A DNA stretch of 64,000 nt, taken from Juglans regia. Lineage: Eukaryota > Streptophyta > Magnoliopsida > Fagales > Juglandaceae. Position 1 is the first letter of the stretch. Every line of letters begins with the position of its first letter. The notes below the pieces were generated by a model. The model was not told the DNA's origin. It searched no databases and saw only the letters and a program-made list of their open reading frames with translations. Both the position numbers and the translations under genes were made by a program. The stretch lies in the NCBI RefSeq assembly GCF_001411555.2, contig NC_049907.1, positions 6,208,243 through 6,272,242 on the forward strand, read 5' to 3'. Positions 45,748 through 57,400 of the stretch are shown in pieces.

Positions 45748-46477
45748 TTAAAATATAATTACAAAATACGAGAAAAGTGCAACAAAACTCAGTACAAGTT
45801 GTTTATAAATGTATAAAATTCTTGAGTCAATATGTTGACCTTTTCGTTTAGGATATCTAATCGATGGCCAAGCTCGTAGACACTCTGCTGTATTGACTCG
45901 ATCTATCGGTCGATGTGCGTCGTAATATCTGAGACCATCGCATCGAGCCAAGCAGGATACGCATCCCCTACAGATGTACCTATCGGCTGCTAACTAGTAC
46001 TCCCACTATGGGAAGCAACATAGGCCCAGACTGGATCGGTGGAACAAGATCTGGTGTAGGCTTAGGCTCACGCCGAGTACGCCCCTTTCCTTGTCCAATG
46101 CTCTGATAGTGTGACGTCATGTCTAGTGGCTTCATCTGCTCAGTCAACCACTTCTCCACTTGGGGTGCCACTCTCTGCTCCTATAATAGCCGAGTAATAA
46201 TCATCTCATATGGTAGGTTGTCAATGGAAATGATGTTCGTCTCAAAATAGATCCTCTCAAATATCTGTGGTGATAAGTCAATGGGCTCTCCACGTGCCAC
46301 TTGTAGGAAGAAGTATGTGCGAGTCCGACTGAAGGTGGCTTTATGTGCCACATGATCCACATTTTTTGCAACTAAGAGATTGTTAAATAACCAACACATT
46401 TCCAACTTATAGAAAAATGACAATGAAAACAAATTAGCAAGTTTAAATCTACATCTTAGATTGTTCAATAAAAACAC
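45748..46477 (-). pseudogene. Putative plant transposon protein fragment inside the CACTA element
   Basis: Three consecutive minus-strand frames read TRTYFFLQVARGEPIDLSPQ, then RVAPQVEKWLTEQMKPLD, then RSSQYSRVSTSLAID-like sequence. I relate the first part to the domain annotated as putative plant transposon protein, but the match is from memory and weak. Stops at about 46180 and 45970 break it. Confidence 0.4.
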
Positions 46478-46479
46478 CT

Positions 46480-47030
46480 AAGCACACATATCTAATTTAA
46501 ATTCGGAAAACAATACTTATTAACAAAATTAGTAAGTTAAATCAAGCAAATTAGAATAAAAAATAAAGATACCTAACCATCCATATCTAATTTAATTTGA
46601 GAAATAAAATAATGGGCACTTTAAAACACTAAGAAGTTAAAACAATAACAAATAAAACAAATAATCAATTAAGAAAAAATAGTAAGATTAAATCCACGCA
46701 TTAGTATATAGTAAATAAAAATACCTAACCATCCATATCTAATTTAATTTACGGAAAAAAAAATAATGATCACTTTAAAACGCTAGGAAATTAAAATAAT
46801 AACAAATAACCAATTAAGAAAAATTAGTAAGATTAAATCCACACATTGGTATATACTAAACTTGGAACAAAACATACATATCTAATTTAATTTACGAAAA
46901 AAAAGTAATGGTCACTTTAAAACGCTAGGAAATTAAAATAATAACAAATAAAACAAATAACCAATTAAGAAAAATTAGTAAGATTAAATCCACACATTGG
47001 TATATACTAAACTTGGAACAAAACATACTA
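46480..47030. repeat. About four tandem copies of a 138-158 bp unit
   Basis: Units start near 46484, 46573, 46731 and 46869 with CATCCATATCTAATTTAATT and include CACTTTAAAACGCTAGGAAA and TTAGTAAGATTAAATCCA. The last two are nearly identical and differ mainly by a short deletion. They lie between the two oppositely oriented transposon gene fragments. Confidence 0.85.
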
Positions 47031-47639
47031 AACTTTTTCAGAATCCTCAGTAAAGATCCAACTATGGAGTTTTTACTAGGGGTTTTGAAAAAGTTTAGCA
47101 TGATAGTAAAAAACTTAAATTACAACCAAATTTCTTTGGAATCAAATAATATAAAGCACAACTTAGCTTATATGTTATAGCTTGTGCTATAGCTATATGT
47201 TACATGTTATAGCTTGTGTGTGACATTACACGAATAACCTTAGATCCTTTTGGGAATCAGTATATACTTGAGGTGTCCACTGATTCCTAAATTGTCCAGT
47301 GTGTACAATTTGATATTATATTATCTATATTACACATTTTCATTACTCTTGCTTTACACATTAACGATGGAAATTCCAGTGTCTTCTTCATTTGTTCTTC
47401 AGGTATACTAGTAGCAGGGTAACAATCCCTCTCTACCACCATGTATACTTGGAGAATTATAGAGAGGTGCTACCGAAATTTCTACTGATATGAAAAGTAC
47501 AAGAGTGACGAAATTTGTGCAATATGGATGATATAATCTCAAATGGGATACGACCAACTACCTTTTTGTAAAGAACATGGGGATTTGAATTGGAGCATGT
47601 GATGCATGTGAAACTATTTGCCATTACTACTGTAGCTTT

Positions 47640-48280
47640 GTTAGAAACGCGATGATTCTAAAAATTGCTTCCACATTCATGTCTATGTTGCTACTCATAC
47701 CGATGCACACAACGAGTGAATTGATCATGTCACCAAAGATAATTATGGAAGTCGCGTTTATCTTGTGTGAAAAAATTATGGCAACATGTGAATGGATATT
47801 ATGTTTTCTTACTATTTCTTTTAATATGTTATTTATTGTGTGGTTTTTTTCCTAATTCATGTAGGAAAAAATGATTGAGATGCAATATGGCTCTAAGGAA
47901 TCTTCTCCCAATGACATCGACATATTTACGCAGGTCATCGGGACCAAGTCTGGTTTGGTCAGAGGTTTGGGATGTTCTTTCAAGAGTGTTGGTTCATCTT
48001 CCACGACCTCACCTTCAGAAGTTAATCATCTTACTAAGGATTTGGACGCCGCACACCAAGAAATTGAGCAAATGAAGTTAAGACAGTAGAAAGTTGGAGG
48101 CTTTCTTATTGCGACAGTCCAATTTAGAAACGCATTTGCATGAGTGGCAAAGAGACTAGGAGGAAAGAATACGCATTGAAATTCAATAACAAGTATAAAG
48201 GAAGATGTTGGTCCAAATGGAATATTTTATGTCACTATAGCAGATCGTGATGGGCAAGGAAAGAAAAAGAAATAAATTTT
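47640..48280 (+). pseudogene. Ptta/En/Spm-type transposase C-terminal fragment
   Basis: The frame 47871-48089 reads MIEMQYGSKESSPNDIDIFT, followed by QVIGTKSGLVRGLG. The DxIFTQVxGTRSGYVRGxG segment is a hallmark of plant Ptta/En/Spm transposases. A coiled-coil-like tail follows (DLDAAHQEIEQMKLRQ), continuing in another frame after a stop at 48087. The upstream frame 47652-47855 may be a damaged neighbouring exon. Acceptor-like CATGTAG lies just before 47866. Confidence 0.65.
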
Positions 48281-48439
48281 ATCATTGTTCAAAACATTTG
48301 TCGTCTAATTTTGCAACTTTCTAAAATATCTTCATGAGATGATACTATTTGTGATATAATATGATACAATTTGAATGATATTTAATTTTATGAAATTATT
48401 AATTCTAATTAGTACGCTTGAATGTAAACAAAAAACATT

Positions 48440-48850
48440 TGACCCTGTCTTTACGTTCGAAACAACGTTCGAACATAACTACATGGACGTGCGATACATA
48501 CGTTTGAACGTAAGGTATTATGTTTGAACATATATGCACCACAAACTTTCAAACTTATTCTGTTATGTTAGAACAAATATATTTCTTAATGTTCAAATGA
48601 TTAAAAAATATGTGTTCGAACGTATTTACTAACCATTAGAACGTTTAATCTTTGACACTCGAACAATTTTCCATTAACGTGTGAATGCAAAATTCAAACA
48701 TTACTTCACAAACGTTCGAACATGTGTATGTTCAAACATTAAGTTCGACCGTGCGAATGAAAAAAATTGAACGTTAGATATTTATTGTTCAAATGCTAAT
48801 TAGTCGAGTGAATGTTCGAACGTTATTATCGATGTTTGAACATACTTTAT
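48440..48850. repeat. Right subterminal TTCGAACGT-type repeat cluster
   Basis: A dozen or more variants (ACAACGTTCGAACATAAC, GTGTTCGAACGTATT, AAACGTTCGAACATGTG, AATGTTCGAACGTTATT) mirror the left cluster. Confidence 0.8.
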
Positions 48851-49101
48851 GTGGCAGAATTTGACTGTCACAAAATCTTTTCACATTCAAGCATTGCAAC
48901 TCACGACATACTTCTAACCATCTCAAAAAAAATTTTAGTTACGGTTGTACAGTAAATCATCACAAAATACTTTCTGTGATCCCTTTTTAGTGATGGTTTT
49001 GGCAAGGGTTTTAAACTATCGCCAAAAATTTTATATGACGGTTTTCTGATTTTTTGTGATGATTTCATCCATCAAAATAAATGAAATCTATTGTAATGAA
49101 T

Positions 49102-49619
49102 GAAACTTCACGTAAGTTGAGAGATAAATTATTTCCACATTGACATTAGTTGATTGGAAGCTAATCCTATAGATGAAAGTGTAGTGCCTTTAATTTCCAC
49201 GTTCATATGGATTGGCTTTAATTAGTTTTCACACTGCTGATTGTGACTGGTTTATGAGGTGCCATTACTTTCTATAATCCATGCACTAGCATTTTGAATT
49301 AACCAACTTTATCCTGAAAAATAATGAGTTAATAACTACAATAAGATAAATATTTTTTATTTAAAAAGTAATACTAAAATAATAATTTATATTAGTGCAA
49401 AAAAGTCAAAGAGATAAGTAGTGAAAAATTAATAACCACTATAAAATGAAATTTCTTTTTTTTTTCCTCTCTATTGAATTGGTAATCATAAATCTTAATG
49501 TCATGAAATTAAGATAATTTATTGTGATAATTAAGTGATCAATACAATGAAAAATCTTCTAGACAAGTATTCAAAACCCCAATCAGCCCATAGAAATTTT
49601 AAATTTATTTCTTTCTAAT
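49102..49619. other. Unannotated stretch; part resembles upstream DNA of the RLP fragments
   Basis: GTGATAATTAAGTGATCAAT (49529) and neighbouring words also occur at 41421-41455. It holds no gene. Confidence 0.4.
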
Positions 49620-50370
49620 TCTCAACCATAGCTATCAAGCACTTGAAGCAGTCCGATACTTCAAAGCGATGAGAGATAAGATAAACATAACTGAAATGTG
49701 ACTAATCATATATAAAAGTGAGAAAATAAAAGGCGTCATGGCATGCCTTCAGTCCGCAAGTATCATAAAGTACTAACTCTAATGGATAAGATGTCTTAGG
49801 AGCCTTTCCAAAAAGCTACCTATAGGCTTTACCAACTAAGCAGGACTTACATATAGGTAGGCTTACATTAGCGAGAGACCCTAATAAGTCTTTTCTAACT
49901 AGTTTAGTCTTTTATCTTTTCCTAGGTAACCTAATCTAGCATGATATCTCAATGTATTTAAAACATCATTATCATTTGAAGTCGTAAAAGAAAGTGAGGA
50001 ATGATCTAAATTCAACATAAAGAAACCATTTGAAAAAAAATCATGTCCATACAAATTCCTATACAAAAAAAGGTCCAGGTGAGATCTATCAAAGTGAAAA
50101 GTAAAACCAAGTTCCAACATAAAAATAATAAAAAATAGATTACATTGAACACCAGGTGCATAAAGCACATCCTGCAGAAGTAACAAGCGCCCTAGGCGCA
50201 TCTTGAGTTGGTAGGTGCCAACTTTAAGCACTTTCTCTCTAGTTCCGTTATCCAATATAACGTACTGTTTGCCAGCTGATATTCTTCTATAATCTATTAA
50301 CCCAACTTAAGCTTAAACTACATGTTTAGTTGCTCCTATTGAGTGAGTAACAAAAATATATGAACAAATA
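49620..50370 (-). pseudogene. Ty1/copia protease-integrase fragment
   Basis: The minus strand from about 50370 reads GLIDYRRISAGKQYVILDNG, then an open frame (50255-49899) with LGRLLLLQDVLYAPGVQCNL and LRYHARLGYLGKDK, the pre-integrase segment. In another frame it continues with PICKSCLVGKAYR and the integrase start LELVLYDTCGL. Frameshifts and stops mark it as dead. It belongs to a different copia lineage from the element at 32124, as its pre-integrase text is clearly different. Confidence 0.85.
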
Positions 50371-50883
50371 TAAGTAATGAGAGTTGATTATGTGGTAGCC
50401 ATTACTAAGAGTATTAGCATTAGTGTAGGTAAAGGTAAAGGCAAATTTTGGTTAAAATCACATATTTGATTTTTGTCTATTTCATTTAAGAGAGATTCTT
50501 ACATTGGATTATCCATCTGTTGGCCAAAATAATATTCGTAATTTTTTTTTCGTGTTTTGTAATTATAATGACCATATGTTAATTAATAATTAAATTATTA
50601 TTTACAAACTAGCTTTTTTCATCAACTTAATAATATTTTGAAGGAGAGAGAAATAATTTGTAAAATACTCAATAGATGAGGAATAGTAACCCTCAAAATA
50701 TATAGACTTACTATATAGTTTGTAAGGAAAAAAAATGCATTTGCCTCTTCCAATGTAGATAATTTAGTGAGATTATTAGTTAATTTTTTATTTGTATTTA
50801 CATTTGCCTACACCAATACTAATGCTCTAACAAGCATATTAAACTATTTGAATATAAAATAATAATGTTGTATATAAGACTAG

Positions 50884-51073
50884 GTCCCGTTTATATTTGG
50901 AAAGCATATCATCTCATCATTATAATTTTTTTAAATTCTCACATAAAATATAATAAATAATTTAATTTTTTGAAATTTTAAAATAATAATATTATTAAAA
51001 AATAATAATTTAATAATATTTTATTCTATTATTCACAAATTTATCTCAACTCATCTCTCAATCTAAACGGATA
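50884..51073 (+). mobile_element. Tourist-like MITE copy upstream of the methyltransferase gene
   Basis: GGTCCCGTTTATATTTGG at the start and CAATCTAAACGG near the end fit the family, with the usual AT-rich core between. It lies about 400 bp upstream of the next gene start. Confidence 0.65.
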
Positions 51074-51478
51074 TTCTGTGAAAAAATGTGAGTCTATCGT
51101 GCAAAAATGACCTTTATTTTGACTTGATTCTTTTTTTTTTTCGAAATGACTGCAGTTTGCATCCCTTAAAATCATTTTGCTGAAGGAAAAAGCTATTCCG
51201 CCTCAGTGTTACTGTTTTACTTAACCGTTGGGAAAAAAAAATTATTCTTTATTTTTATTTAGTGATTAAAAAAATAATTTTAAATATATTGTTATATTTT
51301 TTTATTTTTTAAAAATATTTAAATATATTAAATAAATATAAATAAATAAATAAAAAGGTTACAAAAACCCACTATCGGTAACAAAGAGCGGTGCCGCTCT
51401 TTTGCTGAAAGAATCATAAAGTAGCTATGTTTCACTTGAGGCACAGCAGCGTCACCTGAAGACACACTCGCGAGAGAC

Positions 51479-54400
51479 ATGACCACCGCACATTTTTCGC
51501 TCCACCCTCTCCCTCCACCAAGAGTAATTCTCAAAGCTCCACTCCCGGCGCACAATAGCACCAACGGCGCACGCAGAAGAATCATCAACCCGCCGTGCAT
51601 GGTCTGCTCGAACGGAGGCCAAAGCCAAAGCCAAAGCCAAAGCCAAAGTCAAAGCCAAAGCCCAGACGACTACCATGCCACTCTCAAAGCTCTCAACTCC
51701 AAAGGCCGCACCCCAAGGAAATCTCTTGGCCAGGTCCTCCCCAATATTCCATCTACTCCACTTTTTACTTTTTCCGACAAAATTTAAACGAATTTCCCGA
51801 AATCTTTCGTCTTTGTTTGGTTCCCGAGAAAATGTTAATATAAATGACAATTCCAAACGCTTTCTTTGTAGATATAGCAGAAATATAAGAGAATTCAAGA
51901 TACTTTTAATTTCTCAGTGATTTCGCCTACAATTATGCTTGTCCGGGAACGCAGTTGATTGGTGTTAGCTCTCTATTCGAGAAAATTTCCAAATGAATGA
52001 ATTTCTGTGACTGCAGCATTATATGTTGAATAATGAGATCAATAAGCATCTTGCGAGAGCTGCCAATGTTGAAGAAGGCGATGTGGTGCTAGAAATTGGG
52101 CCCGGGACGGGCTCTTTGACTCACGTTCTCATTAATTCCGGTGCCATTGTTCTTGCCATTGAAAAGGTTTGTTCGTTAGAACCCAATGCTTGCTCTTTAG
52201 CTCCACTCATCTACTCTATAAGAAGGAACGTTGCAAAATTCTGAGCGTACAAGCATGTGCTTGGTTGCACATACTTTCCTTGGCTTGTATGTTATGCAAT
52301 TATCATCATCTTAAGCCTAATACGTAAGCAAGCAAGCATGAGAGAAATATGTCTTGCAAGTAACTACAGAAAATCTATTCATTCGGTAGATATACTTCCC
52401 TTTGACTCAAGATTGACCTTTTAGTAGGTAAAAATGTAATGCTATTCCAAAAAGGTGCGACTTTTGATAAGAGTATTGTTTGTAAAAAAAATGTGAGGGT
52501 GATGTAATGAGAAATTCTTTTTCTTCTATATTGATTCCATAGACTGACTTAAATTCTTTTTCTTCTGTATTGATTCCATAGACTTACTTTGTACATTTTT
52601 CATGATCTTTAGGATCCCCACATGGCTGCTATTGTGAGCGAAAGATTTGCAAGCTCAGACAGGTTGAAGGTAAAGTATGCCTTTGGTGATGGCTAAAGCT
52701 GTAAATAGTATTGATATATTCTCACTGGTTTCTCCTGGCAGAGACGCACGTGTCTTTTTTCTCCAGTGCATTACAATAATTTGACTCAATTAACTCGAAT
52801 GGTAACAATTTTAATGCATCTCACAGTTTGCACAATGGGAAGTGCTTTTGGACTGTAATGGCTAAACAAAATTGAAGAAAGCACGAGAACAATGTTCTTT
52901 CACCTCTTTCATTCTACAGCAAGTCTCTCCCAAAATGCTTTTTGAAGAATGATTTTTCTGCAAGTTAGAAGTTATAAATTGAAGTTTGGTATTAGTTTCC
53001 CATCCACCATATACTTAAATTGTTACCTTATGCATATGCATCTTTGGAAAAACCAGAGAATGTTGTGTATTGTAGTTGTGTATGCAATTAATGTAGCTGA
53101 AAACGTTTTTGTTGACAGAACTTAAGCAGTGTCAGGTAGGAATTAACGATTTACAATCTTCAATGAATGACTCTAGATGGCTACATGAAGAATTAATCAT
53201 TACAATCTTCAGTGTCCAGTAGAAAGGTGTTTTATGTTTCCCTTATGATTGAATTGTTGGTATTTTTCACTTAGATTTCCAGGTGTATATTAAAGTGCCC
53301 AATGCCATTTTAACTGTCAGCATTCTATGTGGATACTTAATGTGTTTATGCATATTTTTTGTGTGAGATCCTATGTTTCCTTATTGTCAATTATATGTTG
53401 TCGATGATGTTGACTGCTTTAATTGAACTGTGTAGGTTTTGAAGGAAGACTTTGTGAAATGTCACATTCGCTCCCATATGATGTCTTTTTTGGGAAGTAT
53501 AAAGTCATTGAATCATTCAAAATCAAGATATGCAAAAGTGAGAATCCTACTTTTATGTACACTAATTACATAATTATGCAATGCATGGGAATAACTAAAT
53601 ATTAAATGAAAAATAATACTTGTAACTAATTTAGCATGACCTTAAGCCATTATGGAATAGATAGAACTTTTAAAAGAGTGTCAATGTCAGCACCTTGATA
53701 TCTATAATTTGGTTGAGCACATTGATCTTCTCTCATCTTGCTTTCCTTTATTTCTATATAAGTGATGGAGACCTCACAAACTATGCTGAAGTGGAGAGGG
53801 ACCAAGAATTCTTTATATAATGTGCCAAAATAACCTAACTATCAATAGTCATATCTAACTTTTAGGCTCATTAACTTAAAATGCAATTACCTATATACAT
53901 ACATTACTTGCAAAAATAAAAAGGTGTGAGTTGAGAAAACAAAAAGATGTGCTTAGAAAACTTAAACACTACTAACTTTAAATGAAAATTATTAATTTAA
54001 TTAGATATATTATTTTACTTTTGAAAACTTTGACTTAATTAAATATATCAGCTAACATTTATTTAATAACATAATGAGGGAGTAGATGATAATAGGCATG
54101 CTTTCAAAATTACATATTGCAGCAGTTTTTATTTTTATTTGATAACATAATAGGGGATTGGATGATGTGGCTGAACTGGAGTAAAGCTCCGTTCTTCCAA
54201 AATTATATTTTGTGTGATTTCAACATGATCTTGAATTTTTATTCACTAACATAATAGAGGAGTGGAAGATGTGCTGGACAGGAGAAAAGCTCCATGCTTC
54301 CAAAGTTCTATATTAAAATTTTATTTCACCAAACCCCCCGGCCTTGGGCTTGGGGGTATGTTCCCCCTAGGTCTAAGGTTCAAATCCCCTTGGGTGCAAA

Positions 54401-57400
54401 TAATCTCTAGGGGCCATCGGACTAGGGGATTTTTTTCTTAAATTACCCGAGGTGCACTTGTGGGAAACTCCTTGCCGAGGGCCTGTGCATCCTTGGTATT
54501 AGTCGGGACGTTGTTCCTGACACCTGGTGCCAATAAAAAAAAAATATTTCACCATGATCCTGAACGTGATCTCTAGTTGCTTTTGATTCATTAAAAGAAC
54601 TTCATTTTCAATACCAAGAGGAAATGGATGCATAACCTGTCTTTTTAGCATAGAATGTTAAATCCATTGCAGTTGTTCAGACTGGATGCACAATTAGTCA
54701 ATTCCCTGAGTATGTTTCCAAGATGATATGGTGCACTTTGTGTGTGTGTGTGTGTGCGCGCGCATTTTAACCTCTGCTCCATACTTCAAGTAAACACTAA
54801 AAATAGAATACAAGCTTTTTGTTCACATCATATATATAGATGTATATATATATAACAATCTGTATAAGTTTGTTGTTTGTAGGTTGTCTCCAATATACCC
54901 TTTAATATTAGTACAGACGTAGTCAAACTGCTTCTTCCAATGGGTGATATTTTTTCAGAAGTTGTTCTTCTACTCCAGGTTAGTATTCCCTTTATTTTCC
55001 TGTCTAGTATTCGGGTAGGTGTTGCATTTCTCTGATAGTTACTCTAAGAAGGTTTGAGCTCATGTTTAGATTTATTTTCAGGAGGAGACAGCAGTGCGCT
55101 TGGTGGAATCATCCTTGAGGACATCAGAGTACCGACCAATCAATATCTTTGTCAATTTCTATTCAGGTATCCTTGCGAGACTGTAAACTATGTGGAATGC
55201 ATATATTAGCTGGCGTTATGCCTTGTTTTAAGAAATTTATAATAATCTTTTTGATGGTATTGCCACTGAGAATCTATAACATTCAGATGATACATTTTTT
55301 TTTTCTTTTGGTAAATTATCTCTCCACCCAGTGGGTAATCTGGGTGGGTATAGTCTGAAATTGTTCCAGTGGGTACAGTCAGGAATATTTTTTATTTGGC
55401 TAACATCTTGGGATGTAAGGTAGCTTCTTTACCTTTGAAATATCTTGGATTACCTTTGGGTGCTCCTCACAAATCACTTTCTATATGGGATTGGGTTATT
55501 GAGAAGATTGGGAGGCAGCTAACTGGTTGGAAAAAAACTCTATTTGTCAAAAGGGGGAAGAGTTACTTTGATTAAGAGTACTTTGTCTAATCTCCCCACA
55601 TATTTCCTTTCTCTCTTTCCTTTACCCACAGGGGTTACAAAAACAAATAGAGGATTTTTCGGAGTTTCTTATGGGATGGTAATGGGGAGGAAAGAAAATT
55701 TAATTTGGTGAGTTGGAATGAGGTTTGTCAACCGGTTTCATGTGGAGGTTTGGGTGTGAGAAAATTAAAGCTTTTCAATAAAGCTCTACTTGGGAAATGG
55801 CTTTGGAGGTACCATTTTGAGAGTAATGCATTATGGAGACAATTTGTGGATTTTAAATATGGGAGAATGTGGGGGAGCTGGTGCACAAATGAAGTTAAAG
55901 GGGCGTATGGGGTGGGCTTGTGGAAGTCTATCCAGTTAGTATGGGGGGGCTTTGTTAAAAACTTAAAATTTAAAGTGGGGGGATGGGGCAAATATTTACT
56001 TTTGGCATGATACTTGGTGCAGGGATTCAGCTCTCAAGTACATTTATCCTAATTTTTTTAGGATTGCTAGTGATAAAGGGGCTGCTGTGGTTGAGTCTTA
56101 TAAGATTTCCAGTAACATGCTTCAGTGGAATGTGGATTTCAACGGAGATGTGCAGGAATAGGAAGTGGGTGAGATTTCTGATTTTTTGGGAAGATTATAT
56201 GAGTTGAAAATTGATCAGAATAGAGAGGACAGCCTACTGTGGTTGCAAACAAATAACTCCAGTTAAAGACTATCCCTGGAAATGTATCTGGAGGGCAAAG
56301 GTGCCTAGTAAGGTAGCTTTTTCTGTTGGCTGGTGTCTCTTGGGAAAATATTAACCACGTATAATTTGTGGAAGAGAGGTTTATTTGTGGTTGATTTGTG
56401 TTTTATGTGTAAGAAGGATGGTGAATCTGTTAACCATCTTTTTCTTCACTGTGAGGTGGATACAATTTTGTGGAATGAGATTTTAGCAAGGGTAAGCATT
56501 GCTTGGGTGATGCCTATGCATGTGGTGGATTTTTTGGCTTGCTGGCAAGGTTTAGTGGGATGTAGAGACAGTGCAGCAGTGTGGAGGATGATTCCCTTAT
56601 GTTTGTTTTGGTGCTTATGGCTTGAAAGAAATGGGATGTGTTTCGAAGGTTGCGAACGTTCTATGAGGGAGTTTAGGGATTTTTTCTTTAGCATCTTAAG
56701 CTTTTGGGTGAAGAATCTTGTAAGGGATGGGAATTTTTGTCAAGTTTTATTTTAGTACTGTTTTTGCTTTAGCTTGTATTTAGATATACTCACTTGTATA
56801 CACCCTCTGTACTTGGGCTATGCCTATTAACTTGAAATAAAATCTCTTATTAACTATCAAAACAAATCTCTGCACCCAGTGGTTATTGAAACATGACCTT
56901 ACCATAACTGCTTTTCTACTAGAACTGTTTTTTCTACTTGTCTTTCTTCTTGGCAACAATAACTTACACAAGTGAAGCAATCAAAATACAATCTGTAAAA
57001 GAGCCTTCAAAGTTTGGTGCTGTAGAATTCTGTCCCTACCACTCACTCAGAATATTTGGCACAATTTTTTTTTTTTTTTTTTTTATATAGCAAAATATTT
57101 TGCTCAATTTTAAATATACTTGACATAAGCTTTCTGTATGTTTCTCAGATCCTGAATACAAGCTTAAGGTGCCAAGGACATATTTTTTCCCTCAGCCTAA
57201 TGTAAGTGATTTATATCCCATATATGCAGATAAATACTTCCAACGACGGCAATGTATTTATTTCTTGGAATAAACTTTGACCAACTCCTTGTCAATCTTG
57301 GCTTGGTCTCTCCGTCCTGTCATGAACATAAAATGGATTCTGCAGATTTTAACAGATCTATAGATAGCGTACGTAATATGATCAGATAAAGGAGATGTAC

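Larger units (their letters stand above)
45255..49098 (+). mobile_element. CACTA (En/Spm)-like transposon, 3844 bp, degenerate
   Basis: The ends are TACTACAACACAATT at the left and, reversed, CATTACAATAGATTT at the right, related to the CACTACAA termini of the superfamily. The three bases AAT (45252-45254 and 49099-49101) flank it, matching the 3-bp duplications of CACTA elements. Just inside both ends lie GTGACGGTTT/ACCATCACTAAA-type motifs and clusters of TTCGAACGT-like repeats. The inside carries transposase-like fragments and a 150-bp tandem repeat. All coding remains are broken. Confidence 0.75.

Noticed and set aside
51452..51898. 148-aa minus-strand frame over exon 1 of the methyltransferase gene
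   Set aside because: It is open because of the GCCAAA repeat and exon codon bias on the opposite strand. There is no motif.
55275..55305. [13 protein letters not shown] reading resembling the reverse transcriptase FADD box before the LINE
   Set aside because: It lies left of the LINE's own target duplication (55318-55337), so it is intron sequence and the resemblance is chance from a T-run.
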